DNA of 64,000 nt, from assembly GCF_041381155.1 (NCBI RefSeq), contig NC_091134.1, forward strand, positions 28,277,540-28,341,539, written 5' to 3'. Below, piece by piece: positions 35,214 to 46,971 of the stretch (the first letter of the stretch is position 1; each line of letters starts with the position of its first letter). The translations under genes and the position numbers were made by a program. This stretch comes from Argopecten irradians. Taxonomy: Eukaryota > Mollusca > Bivalvia > Pectinida > Pectinidae. The notes below the pieces were generated by a model that was given only the letters and a program-made list of their open reading frames with translations, ran no database searches and had not been told where the DNA came from.

Positions 35214-36900
35214 ATATATAATTACCGAACGGACAAAAGAAAAAATAACAATGAACGAACAAAGCAAAGAACGACCAGTCAAATAATAAGATGATCACAT
35301 ATATCCAGATGCGTATGGTATTCACGTCAGATAAACAAACACACGAACAAATGAATGAATGGAGACTCAGACACACACAATGCTCACACAAGCACGGACA
35401 AACAGCGCTGAAAAAGTTGGAAGTTGGAACAAATAACGCTAATATGAATACACATAAATTACACATTAATTAAAATGACACACACGACTAAGCATAAGTA
35501 CAGTTTTTCATAGGAATAAACACTTGTTAGAATTTTTATCGTCATGTCGGCGACTCTATTTGTTCTTATGCAGTCTTTTAAAAGCAATAAATATATTTGA
35601 CATCAGTAATTGGCCGCCATGTGTAAAATAGCATGCTAGTTTAAAGATAACTTAATCATGGTCAAAGGGACGCAACTCAAGATGATCTCGGCGACCCTGT
35701 CATAATCTCTGAAAACACGAGTGAGAAAGACACGTACATTGTCAAAATCGTCCTGAAAAACTAAACATCAACAATACGCTATGTAGCGTACAGTTGTGAG
35801 TATATAAACGTTAAAAATTAATTCGAATAAGTAGGTGTTTTTTTTTTTTTTTTTTTACATCTGTGACCTTCACGTTAAACATTTTCGTACAAAATAGAAC
35901 TTGCCTTTCATGAACTCGTGCACGTAATAAGTTGCCCAAAGTTGAGTGTTGTAGCTCCAAAAATCCAAATCCAATGTGGATTAGGCAACACATGTAGATG
36001 TAAAATTTGTAAAGGGGTTTTGAAAATCTGTTAATATATATCACCCCATTCATGATAGCTATGCTATCCTTCCTGCCTTTCCCCTATAGGCCTATTACCT
36101 TTTTTAATGTATAGATGTATAGTGTATATATAGGTAGACTTTACAGGTAACTATTACATCAATCACTGCATAGATGTGAACAACATTCTTTATCAGTCTA
36201 GCGCAATACATTTATATTTAATAAAAACAATTTTGTTTGTGTAGTCAAATAATCTTCATTGATAAATTATAATCGCTCCTAAATATTTATCTTTTCAATT
36301 GTTACCACAGTAACGTTATAAGACAATGATAAAATATAATTAAAGTACATGTACGTATAGCCACTTAAATCATAAACTGTAGACATTGGAATCACTTAGA
36401 ATTATTTCAATATCCATATGTGTTTATATTCTTAATTACATATTCATTTCTATTTTACTCTATTTTCTAAGATAAAATCATGATTTTCAACATCCACATA
36501 TATTTTAGGAATAATGCCATAAGGGAGATACTTATACTATAGGGGAAACATATCATATGCATAGCATAAGTATCCGGTTATATATCCTATATAAGATACG
36601 TATCTTGTATGACAGAGGGAACAAACGTGTTTCTTATTACGGACTATGCATTGTCACCATTGTTTTTTGGTCGGAAGACATGTAATGAAACTGGTGTATT
36701 GTTTTGCGGGGTGTTCACGGCAGTGTGATTTAGTGAGTTCGCAAAAAAATAAAAATTACAAAGTAGTGAAGTATCGATATTAGCAGATAGTGCTGATCGG
36801 ATATACCACATCAGCGTCATAGCGTTGGTTTAACCTGTTCTTTTTACAGTAACTTTTTTCTGGGAACAAAAAACAAAAAACAAAAACAAAACAAGTGTAC
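35214..36900. other. AT-rich spacer
   Basis: Holds a poly(T) run at 35,839-35,858 and scattered TA-rich palindromes near 36,540-36,600. No gene seen. Confidence 0.5.
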
Positions 36901-36908
36901 CAATCATA

Positions 36909-36914
36909 TTTATT
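36909..36914 (-). terminator. Putative polyadenylation signal AATAAA
   Basis: AATAAA on the minus strand lies 183 nt past the stop codon of the oxidoreductase gene. It is the first canonical hexamer that I noted downstream. Confidence 0.55.
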
Positions 36915-37096
36915 GTACTAAGAAATACCTGATGTAGTCAAGATACCACAATTATACCTTTTAACCAATCTAAAATTCATTTTTAAATGCACTGGTACTA
37001 CATCCACATTAGAATGCATACCAATAAAATATTTTATCTCTTCTTATTTTGTCATCGCCATTATGTGAAAACATACATTACCGTTCAGCCACTAAT

Positions 37097-38241
37097 TCAC
37101 ATAACCCCCATTTGTTTCAATAGCCGTATGTTGTAATCAAATACAACATCTGAATATCCGAGGCTGGCCGCCCTACTTATATACCACAGACTGTCCTTGC
37201 CTTGTATGTGCAAAAGCTTCCAAAGATTCCCACCTATTAATGCTGTTTGATCGAAGGTTTCAGCTTCCCAACGTTGGAATAACTTAAGTGTTTCCTGTAC
37301 TGACGTGTTTGAGGCTGGATTCATGAGATTATAGTTCATTTCCTGGATGTGCGAGTACATTTTCTCCGCGAGTAGTGACCGGTTACTCACAGCAGACTCC
37401 TGTAAGCAAACTGAGTATTTGCTTTCGGGAATTGTTTTTGTGTTCAAACCTGGTTGACTATCCAGACAGTAACGGACATTGAAATCATCATAACTATTGA
37501 ACGCAAAATGTTCATTCTGTATTGTACTGGATGATCTGTTTGTTCTTATGAGATTGTACGTATTATACGATACCGACAATTCATTTAAGATGGCCTTCAA
37601 AGTAGGATCAGGGTCTCGTAAATATGGGAGAAATTCCCGAGGTTCGACGGCAATAAAAATATGATCAAATTTACGCTTGAAGTAGCCTTTAGAGCATTTT
37701 TTCTTCTTTTTCTCTGTTTTCACGTATTTCTTTCTGTAGTACAAATTATAATAACCATCAGGATGTCGCTCTATTTCATTTGTCTCGTAATCCAATTTGA
37801 CATCGATGCCATTCATTTTTACAATGTCTTCAATAACGTACTGAATGCCCTTCTTGAATACACTCGCTAATGGTGTATTGCTGCCGAGTTTTTCCGAAAG
37901 TACCGTAGCCATTCTTTGATTAATGAACATGCAGCCGTATAAAGCTGGCAAAGTTGTGATATCGCCAGCTCCTACTGATGTAAGAACAATTTGGAACAAA
38001 GATTTCAGTGCCTCAATGTTGTTGTTTCTAAGAAAAATTAGGAATGTCTTGTTCAAACGCTTGAGGTCTCTGTCAAGAGGACGTGCCATTACGTGGCCAT
38101 CGTAGTCTCCAAAATTGGCCTTTACGGCTTTTTTGTATTTTGCTAAAAGATCTTGATATTTCTTGATTACCCTATCGGAGGTGAGTGCTGGATGAAATTT
38201 TTTTGCAACGTGAAAGAGATAGTCCATAAACGATAACTTTT
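37097..38241 (-). CDS. Exon 5 (terminal) of the oxidoreductase gene
   Basis: 380 codons plus stop after acceptor TTTGTTTCAG. The open frame upstream of the acceptor (to 38,311) is intron read-through, not coding. Several N-x-S/T sites fit a secreted protein. Confidence 0.9.
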
Positions 38242-41200
38242 CTGAAACAAATAAAGTAGAACAATAAAAAATTATGACTATAAAATTTTGATAATGACAA
38301 TTTATTTGCAAAATGGAGGATTTCTTATTTCACAGTTGGAAACTTCTTTTTAAGCGTGTGCAATACCATCGATGGGAAGGTTGTTCGCTAGAGAATCAAT
38401 CGTTATGTCATAATAATAATAACCAGATGGTAGCACAGGCACGAAAACTTAATAGGGTTTCTCGTCGTGCGCCACATAATAATAGCGTAGCGTGCATAAT
38501 TGCTAAAAGATTTCGAATAGACTGAATACGGGTAAAATGTTTATTACATCCCATTTGTGTACTATACAGCTGTTTCAGCCTTCTTCTAGGACTCGTCAGA
38601 TTTGTAACGGTGATCTAATGACTTTCTACAACACATTATAAGACCAAACGAATACATGCAAAAGGTCAGATAAATATTTGTTTGCCTTCTATTTTGTTTG
38701 TGACATATTCTTTTACTACCGATTTGTTGTCAATAATGTAACCTTTAAAGGAAGTAAAATAAATCACTTACTATCACTTGAAATCCAGACGTCAGGATTA
38801 GGTACCTGTACCAAGGATGTAGACTCAAAACGCTTATTTAATGCGGCAGCAGTCCCTTGTTCTTCGTCAAATAGAAAGGTCTCACCAAGGAGGAAGGTTT
38901 GGGCATCGAAGTAAACTGAGAACCCTTCCCCTCCCAATCGATGGCTTGTTTCATATACATTCACGTCTTTAAAGCCTGCATCCTAAATGATATAAACAAT
39001 AAAAGATGCCTAATATCATAATGATAATGTTTTATAAAATACAGTTAAAATATAAGGTTCAATTTTCCATGAATATCGACAATTATACATGATTTTATGA
39101 GATCATATTCTAATAAAAATACATATAAGTGATGGTCTTCCAGCTATTCGGGCTTTTTAACTTTACAAGTCATATATATTCAATTCGATACTCTCGACTA
39201 CACAAATACAGTATCATACTAGATACACTTGACTAGCAATTTTCGTTCCATGTTTTACTGGTTATCGCCTACTTCATATTTTTATAAAATAACAAGAATC
39301 ACAAGGATATTTAGGGTCATCTGACATACACCATACACTTGAATTTAATCAATTATGTGTTTACCCTGTTGAATTGGGAATGCAAAAACAGTATATGGAT
39401 CATATTAAGAGGAAACATTCTAATTCAAAAAAGGTTTTGTTTTGCATTGTCCAAATGTTGTTTTTCGAAGCAGTCAAGTTTTTCATCTGATGTGACTAAG
39501 ATAGCCACCGGGGTAGAAGGTGTGTTTCTTTGCTCCTGGGTCTTTCTCTTTTTTTACAAACAAGTCAGTGTTTATATAAACATGAACTTGTGAACAACAT
39601 CTTTTCACATAAATACACCTGACCCTTTCTGCATGGGAAAAGTATAGAAGAAATTTTTTTTTAGATTTTTTTTCATGAACTTGTACATAGTTCTAAAATT
39701 CACACCTGGCGAAAAAAATGTATTGGCCAGGGTTGAATTATATCAATCCAATCATTATCTGGATTATATATAGACCTATAGACCAATGCTATATGAGTGC
39801 ATTCCATGCTTAGTTTCCGAGAAGTCCTTTATATGGAAATATCCAAATTAACACTTTTGGCCCCGTCCCTCAGGCCCCATGGAGAAGAGCCGTACCATTT
39901 CGACAATTCTGAATCCCCTCCGCTTAAGGAGACTATAGGAGTGCTATCCAATGCTTAGTTTCAGAGAAGAAGTCGTTATATGTAATAAGCCAAATTGACT
40001 CTTTGTTCGCGCCCCTCAGGCCCAGAGGGTGAACCACACCATTTGTACCAATTTGATTGGCGACCCCATAAGGATGCTCCAGATGCATAACCTTATGCTT
40101 ATATCAAAGTTTCAGACATGAAGCCGTTTACTGTAAATCATTATATTTTGCGCGTCCTTAATTTCGCAAACTCACCTCTTAAGACTAATTCGTGAATGCA
40201 TTACTTAAGTTATTTATTAATTATTATCTAAATTCACGACTGACGCTGTCTTTAAAAGGTCGCATACTTCTGAACCTCGAACAAATAGACAGGTTGATTG
40301 AAAATATACACACATTTCCATCCCTACAACCCCACTCTCCCATTGTTCTCTGTTTTGATTTACCTGTACAAAATGTACTTACTGTATTATGCTTTTGAGC
40401 ACTTTTCAGTATTAAGGGTTCTTTGCTCAATTTTAATACATCGGTTTGTCACTGTCCATCGTAAGAAGCACAAGGAGTTTTGACATGTGTAAAACTAAAA
40501 ACTATGATTCTGCGAAATGCTGCATTAATTTTTTAGGGGATATGTACAGTATGGATCAATCGTATTATTATCAAGCTTTGTTCAACGATTGCAAGAAAAA
40601 TAAGTAAATGAAAACATTTGCTGAAACTTTTAATGTAAAATAGATTGTATTAAAAATTAATCCGCTCTGTGCTTTCAATTAATAAAATACATATACATTA
40701 ATAACAAGGGATCATTTGTTGATATAAAGGTTCCTGAAGAATTAAAACTTCCTTACAATACGAAGTTGATATCATATAATAATTAAAGACGATCCACCGC
40801 CGACAGAGCATACATGATATTCATCATTTGAACAATAATTGGTGTTGAATCGTGTATATATTATATGTCTAATTAACACAAAAAATAATATCAAATGATT
40901 GATTTTGCCTTTGGTGCATGCACAATCAGTATTTCATTTCATATAGGATATAATGCCACGGAAATTTTTCGGGGTGCAATTAATTATTTTGTATATTTTT
41001 AATTAGAAGCTCAGACTTTTCAAAGGTTGTAATGGTGTAAACTACGTAACTTTTGTAACTAAAGAAAAACACGCGCCTGCTCCTGTTTTTAATAGCGAAA
41101 AATACTATTTGTCAGCGGTGGAGTATCTTATATTGAAATAATAATTAATAAAGTTTTTTGATGTACATTTAAATAAATATGATTTCGTTATGGCATTTTT

Positions 41201-44200
41201 TTTTAATCTTGTCAGTATTGGTTAGTTGGTCTATTGATTAATCTAAGCATTAGAACAAGGCTAATAATTATTATCTCCCCTCTCTTACAAAATTTGTTAC
41301 CATGGTCAACTGCACACGTGTCCAGCCCTTTTTGTGGTTATGTAATAATCCTGTTTGGCCATTAACGGAAGATTCAGCCCCTTTCATGGTCAAGTGATCT
41401 TCAAGTAAGCCAAGTAAAGGTTATTGCATGGCTTTCAAGTAATAAGGGATTTATTTCACCCGAGCTAAGCGAGGGGGTAATAAGTCCTGTGTGACGAGAA
41501 ATCAAGCATTGACTGACTTACTGCATGCTTCTTAACCTCACCGGAACCAAAAGACAAGTTGATTGAAAAGATACACATCTTTCCATCCCTATACCCCCGC
41601 TGTCACATTGTTCTGTTTGATTTACCTGTACCTATTATGCTTCTGAGTACTTTTCAGTATTAGAGGTTCTTTGCTCAATGGTAATACATCAGTTTGTCAT
41701 TGTCCACCGTAGGAAGCACAAGGAGTTTTGCCATGTGTACAGATAAAAACTTTGATGCAAAATGCTGCATCAAAATGTTTATAGGATATAACTGTCTGTC
41801 TGTCCGTCTGTCCGTCATTCCATCAACTTGGGGGTCAGCCTGACGATTTGCACTATTTTCAGTCAGTTCCCCATAAGGATGCTACCAGTCAAATTTTGTT
41901 AAATTCAGACCAGCGCTTATGACGGAGTAGTCGATTGTTGATGGAATGACGGACAGACGGACGCCGGACGCTGCGGTATCGCATAACCTCACCTTGGTCC
42001 TTCGGACCCGATGAGCTAAAGTAACTAAATCTGTCTTAATATTTGAACTCACCATAAGCGATAGGGCCATATGTACTCCCGTGATGGTCCCTCCGATAAT
42101 AGCGATCCGGGCAGTCTTGTTTGGAGCCCTGCTGGTCAGGTTTGGGTACATAACTTCTAAATAGGGAGCTGAAATATATATCCCATTTTTGATGACTTAG
42201 CATTTTTATGGTATTTATTTCGTCCGTTCTCATTGATGAGTAATATGAACTTTGTGAGCTTATTGAGCTTTTCATTAGTCTTTATCTCTTTGCGATGACA
42301 ACATTCTCTAAAATATTGCTCACACGAATAAACTCTGTATCAGATATAAACATTCATAGTTTTTTTTGTCATTCAATTTTCTTTATCAGACATTGTACAT
42401 GTTTTCCTCGAACCCATGAGTCATAAACATTTAATAGTAATGAACCACTTGCTTTATTCTTTTGTTTGAGTCCTTCATTCATAACATCCTGGTAGGCACT
42501 TTGTTATATTGAACTGGACGTTATAATAATCCGAAATTGTTCATGGGGATAAAATAGTGCTTATCAGGATGTTCAAACAAGCACAAATTAATATTGAGCA
42601 CTGATTGATTCAGAAAAATGGATTTGTATAGTAATTTATTGATGAGTACTCTATTCTGCATACTTGAAGTTTTTACAGATATAATATTCATATGATTTTG
42701 TTTTATCACAAAATTATATAATAGTGAAATAACAAATGAATTTATATTTTGGCGTACGAAAATATTTGTGCATCTAGATGTGATTTACCTTTTTACTTAA
42801 TTAGTTTTTTCTTTGCTTATCAGTTAACTATTGTGTATTTAAGCATTGTTTTGGTATGAATATATGGCATTTTTATTAGATATTTTGATTTTGCGGAGAC
42901 TTGTTTTAATATTCCGGAGACTGGTAGTTTGCAATCACTGTACACCAGTAATTATAACACACGTTTAGAAGAAAATATTATGGTACACATCATTGTACGA
43001 GGCTGATTGAGAAGGATAAAAAGATTTATGAAAACCGACTGGTTCAAAAGAAGAGTCAGGGAAGCCTTGCAAATCCGTGCACTCTCAACAAATAACTGCC
43101 AAGCGATATTAAGGACAATTGACCTCTGGGTCCCATGTCAGGGGCGTCACGTCAACAGTAACCCGCCATGTCATGTACAAATTCCGATAGGTAACTAGGC
43201 TAGAAGTGTTGTAGCGAAGTCAGGGGAAAGCTTTTCGTCAAGCATGCTTACATTATGATCCTAAATTGTTATGTACACATGAGTAATTTTACGTGAGATA
43301 ATGACATCAACTGATCACACCTACCTTCTGTCGTTGTAGTAGTTGTCGGCGTTGTAGTTGGAGGCGTTGTTGTAGTGGGTGGTGTAGTGGTTGTCGCCTT
43401 TGTTGTAGTTGTTGTGGTGGTTGTGGCAGACAAAACCATAAACACCTAAAACAGAAAATATTCAATTCTACTCTGCCTGTGTTGTACTACAAAGGGCGAG
43501 TTTTTCGAAAAAAGTTTCCAAAGGTGGGTTTACAAAATCTGCCCACGCGCCGATTTTTTTTCAAATTTTGAAGTGTTAAAGGTCTAAGTACATAACTACT
43601 TTTTAATGTGTGTTTTTTATCCGTTTTATATGTTTAAAAAGGCATAAATGGCCTAAAATAATGTTTTCTAAAATACTATGGGTATGTGGCAAGGGGAACC
43701 CTAGTGTACATCTTTTGAACCTATTTTTTATTTTATTTTTTTATTCTTTTTTTTTTTTTTTTTATAAAAGATACTTCATTCTTTATTTTATATCCACTTA
43801 TAATGATTTTTACTGATTATTTTTACTACAAATGATTCTCAAGGAAAAAAATAAATTTCTGTCTTGATAAAAAATGATTATATTGAGTTTGCTCGAAATA
43901 TATTTGCATGTTATCAATTTTGTCTACATTTTTAAACCATTTTAAAAGCATGCTGTAGGTATAATCCTATAACAGATGCTTTTTTAAAAAATGATATACA
44001 AATATCCACCTGAAAACAGGTTGATATCTGTTTTATTATATGGCATTTACATGAAGTAAACGATTTGACTACATGTATATGTACGCTTATATCTTCTTCA
44101 TGATATTGAGTAGCCCCTCTCCCCGATGCTCAATAGTCCTGTTGGTTAATTTCGAAGAGAAAAATTAAGGCTAATAGTGATAATATCAATAAAATAGAGA

Positions 44201-46893
44201 AAACACCACGTAAAACATTTTACTTATTATTTGAAAAATCTGACAAGCATGTACACACAAATATTGGGAGGGTCACATTGATTCAAGTAAACCTGTGACT
44301 CTCCGTCACATTTCGCTGAATGATGACGTCACAATAGATATTTTGTAGCAGTCCGGCCAAAATCATTTCCAGCCCTTATTTGTGCCTATAAAATTTAAAC
44401 CCGCGCATTGAATATTTTGTAATTCTTAAAATGTTGGTAACTTTTGATGGTGAATAACAAATCAAAAGCTCGTCTGGATTCGTGTGTATGAGAAATATGT
44501 GTCCAATCAATGATGCTCCACCGCCGACAGAGCATAAACCCAAAATACCCATCATTTGAACAAAAACTTATGTTTATCGTGTATGTACGCGTCTAATTAA
44601 CAAATAACATAGCAATCAGTACTTTATTCCATAGCATAGAACTGAGTGCTAACTTTCTTCGGGACACAATTAATTATTTTTGATATTTTTTACCTTACAG
44701 TAAAATAAGAGCTCAAACTTTTCAATGATGGTAATGGTGTAAAGTAAGTAACTAAGTAAGAAAAATACTAATTAGTATTCTCCTATTTTTGAGTAAAATA
44801 CCAATCATAAGCGGCGTGGCATCTTTAAGGATGTACACCTCAGTCCCGTTGAAATTTCGTTTCGAGATAGATGACTGAAGTTATGAGTTATCAAATAAAA
44901 TGTATCAATATCTGTAGCAAGTTTTCAGTTGCAAATTTTGTCAAAAAATCATTTCTACTTTTGTTAGATTTTTTATGGAGATTTCAAGAAATGACACCAT
45001 TGGTGGCCATTTTGAAAATGTTTTTTTTTTCGCTTTAAGTACAACAGTTTTGCCATTGTTTGCTTAAATAGTTTTTACTTATATTATCATTTCGCCAGCA
45101 TTTTTAACTGTATCGAGCTCGGTTTTTTTGCTGTAAATCTTTACTCATGTAGATTAATGGTAATTAAAATATCTAGCATTAGCGTGTGTAATGAAACCCG
45201 TTTGTCACTTTAGTTTTGAATTTAATGGTAAATTGAGCATTTTTATTTTTTACTCTAAAATATTGAAAAATAAGAAATATTTAAATTGGATAAAAAGTAA
45301 GCAAACTGACCCCCTATTTTTGTGGCTAGAAAGAGCATACTTTCCCCGGTTGATATGCTAAATATTACAATAGTCTAATACCAGATTTTTTTCTCTATAA
45401 AAAGGTTAAATCTGGCTAAAACGGCGGAAAATTTTAGATTTTGGATTTTGCAGCTTGAAATTAAGGGGTAGCATATTCTGATAAAATGGGCTATGCTGTT
45501 AATATGTGAAAAAAGCATAAGTCTTATTTATCATAACTACTAAATTTTTAATGAAGCCCACTATGCAATAAATTTTGCAAACAGCCATATATATCAAATT
45601 CCTGAATAGGAAATTATGGTGTATATGGTCCAAACGGCAAGATTCTCATAAAATCCAATATTTTGTCAAATTAGTATGTTTGAGTGACCATAGTTCAAAA
45701 AACCAGTTCATTGACACATGTTTTGATTCAAGTTTCTTTTATGGTTTGAACTCCAATTTCCAAAAATCTATATGAGAAAAGGTTATCAGAGGTGTACATC
45801 CTTAAGACCATAATTGAGTCTGACAAAATGCTTTGACAAGGCAAGGCTTTATTCATAAAGTTCTCAATCGGATCTCTAACAAAAAAATAAAGGGGAATAA
45901 TTCACGTACCACGTGATACCCGATAATGTTGATGCGGGCTAATGTTTCTATTGGTGGTAGAATGACGTCAACAGATGAAATTCCGCGCTTACGTCAATCG
46001 GGAAGATTTTGAATAGCTACATTTTATCACCACTAGAAACTAGTCCGGCACCAACGTTATTGAGTTTATATCTGTATAAGTAAGTTAAATATCGAAGTTA
46101 GCTGTTGTAGTTTTCGTTTAAATAGGATTGGTCAAATGAGGTTTCCATACGGCACTAATTAATTTCTGTATTATGCATTAGAATATATAATTGTATACAC
46201 ACTTGTATAATTTATAGGGCGTCGCACATAGTACTAGGCGTGGTTTCCTAATCTGTGTTTAAAACATTATTTGGTCAAAGGACAGGAATTCATACATAAT
46301 TTGAAATGAATTACAAATGAAGCATTGATATTTCGAAAAGCATATTATAAAATATATCGACTATTCTCATCTACGTGTTACGGAGAAGCTATGAGTACCA
46401 GTGCACAATTACAGAATTACAGTATAAACTATGATGCTTGTATAAGGTAAAATGTTTCCATGCTTTCATTTTCTTTTCAATTATTTATTGAAGCGGTGTA
46501 TCTTCCACATATTTAGCATATTTACAAAATTATGATTACTTACTAAATCATTCCTTTCAAATAGACATTTATTTGGTTTGTTTTGAATATGACTGCTGAA
46601 ATATTTATGCTTTTCAAATGAAAATCGAAATTTCTGATAAACCTAACATATATCATTAATTCCAAATAAAGAACGATTAAAATATAACACAAAAATAACG
46701 AAATGATGAGAACACATATGACCCGCAATATAACATACATTAATATATGTTCTTTTAGTTTTTGAATTAGTTTTAAAGCACACAATGAAAACAATCAACT
46801 AAACGAAAACACTTAGCACAACAGATAGAAATGTCTACTTACACATTGAATAAGACAGAGAACTTTTAGGCATCCTCCTTGAAGGGACTCCAT
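37097..46893 (-). CDS. Secreted FAD/NAD(P)-binding oxidoreductase with Thr-rich N-terminus (5 exons, 547 aa)
   Basis: The model joins five exons (46843-46893, 43325-43445, 42053-42168, 38772-38982, 37097-38241). All four introns are GT-AG and phases 0, 1, 0, 1 fit exactly, giving 1644 nt. Residues 1-24 form a signal peptide (charged start, hydrophobic LCLIQCVFMVLS, likely cut after SA). Residues 25-56 are almost all Thr and Pro, a mucin-like O-glycosylated linker. Residues 78-91 (RIAIIGGTITGVHM) are a Rossmann beta-alpha start. Residues 103-116 hold the E-xxx-RLGG motif that follows it in amine-oxidase-like flavoproteins. A Lys-rich insertion (about 336-357) precedes the strand FDHIFIAVEP (358-367), and the tail 'LWYISRAAS' fits the family's last FAD-contact segment. 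The third GxGxxG position is Thr and the GGR is GGE, so FAD binding may be altered. The substrate is unknown; fungal beta-cyclopiazonate dehydrogenase-like and prenylcysteine-oxidase-like proteins are the nearest that I can think of. Confidence 0.85.
38772..38982 (-). CDS. Exon 4 of the oxidoreductase gene
   Basis: Acceptor CATTTAG, donor GTAAGT, phase 1. Carries E107 (expected to bind the ribose), the RLGG motif and a 'FDAQTFLLGETFLFDEEQ' stretch. Confidence 0.87.
39797..40134 (+). repeat. Bivalve-type dispersed repeat, two tandem copies, in intron 3
   Basis: 'ccatgcttagtttccgagaag...ccaaatt...ccgtccctcaggccc' is followed by 'ccaatgcttagtttcagagaag...ccaaatt...cgcccctcaggccc'. The wording is like a common bivalve repeat (cccc-tcaggccc ... 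ggatgctcc ... aagtttcag). Confidence 0.75.
40273..40540 (+). repeat. Dispersed repeat, copy 1, in intron 3
   Basis: About 260 bp, similar to 41,533-41,790: shared blocks aacctc, ttgattgaaaa, tttccatccctat/c, gatttacctgtac, gcacttttcagtatta, ggttctttgctcaat, gtcactgtcc and aagcacaaggagttttg. Confidence 0.85.
40783..41130 (+). mobile_element. MITE with CCACCGCCGACAG ends, copy 2
   Basis: Left end taaagacgatccaccgccga, right end tcagcggtggagtatctta. Lies in intron 3. Same family as 32,496 and 44,509. Confidence 0.85.
41533..41790 (+). repeat. Dispersed repeat, copy 2, in intron 3
   Basis: Direct-orientation partner of 40,273-40,540, about 1.26 kb away, with substitutions and gaps throughout. 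Confidence 0.85.
41802..41962. repeat. Inverted repeat with 26-bp perfect arms, close to exon 3
   Basis: Arms at 41,802-41,827 and 41,937-41,962 (gttgatggaatgacggacag on the right) flank about 109 bp. The tail 41,991-42,017 holds the 'ggtccttcggacc' hairpin, which I recall as the end of a bivalve repeat. It ends about 35 bp from the exon 3 donor. Confidence 0.85.
42053..42168 (-). CDS. Exon 3 of the oxidoreductase gene (dinucleotide-binding motif)
   Basis: Acceptor TATATATTTCAG, donor GTGAGT. Codes for the first beta strand and the GGTITG turn (residues 83-88). Confidence 0.85.
43325..43445 (-). CDS. Exon 2 of the oxidoreductase gene (Thr/Pro-rich)
   Basis: Forty codons: end of the signal peptide (VFMVLSA), then 26 Thr, 5 Pro, one Lys, one Ala and a final Glu. 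Acceptor TTTTAG, donor GTAGGT, phase 1. Thr codons of all four kinds are used, so this is not a simple DNA microsatellite. Confidence 0.8.
44509..44828 (+). mobile_element. MITE with CCACCGCCGACAG ends, copy 3
   Basis: Left end atgctccaccgccgacagag, right end gcggcgtggcatctttaa. Lies in intron 1. Its right terminus supplies the TTAA into which the next element is inserted. Confidence 0.82.
44829..45801. mobile_element. 973-bp TTAA-flanked element with 13-bp inverted ends
   Basis: Begins GGATGTACACCTC and ends GAGGTGTACATCC, with TTAA on both sides (44,825-44,828 and 45,802-45,805). TTAA target duplication is the habit of piggyBac-type transposons, though the terminal bases are not the usual CCC. 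No ORF of note inside, so it is non-autonomous. Confidence 0.75.
46843..46893 (-). CDS. Exon 1 of the oxidoreductase gene (signal peptide start)
   Basis: Codes for MESLQGGCLKVLCLIQC and ends at donor GTAAGT in phase 0. This ATG is chosen because it gives a clean signal peptide when joined to exon 2 and lies 71 nt from a TATA-like box. Confidence 0.75.
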
Positions 46894-46963
46894 GCTGGAG
46901 ATTGACAATATGTGTGTCGTTAACGTGCTGCCTAATTAATCATGGTCAGTATGATAAACAAAA

Positions 46964-46971
46964 CCTATATA
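46964..46971 (-). promoter_or_regulatory. TATA-like box of the oxidoreductase gene
   Basis: TATATAGG on the minus strand lies 71 nt before the ATG, leaving room for a 5' leader of about 40 nt. A CRE-like GACGTCAC lies at 47,010-47,017, about 40 bp further upstream. Confidence 0.5.

Noticed and set aside
38242-38311. Upstream ATG extending the terminal exon to a 404-residue single-exon protein
   Set aside because: A polypyrimidine tract and CAG acceptor at 38,242 join it in phase to exon 4, which restores the Rossmann start; the extension is intron.
43325-43445. GTTGTA-rich tract taken at first for a microsatellite
   Set aside because: Splice sites on both sides, correct phase and mixed Thr codons show that it is a coding exon.
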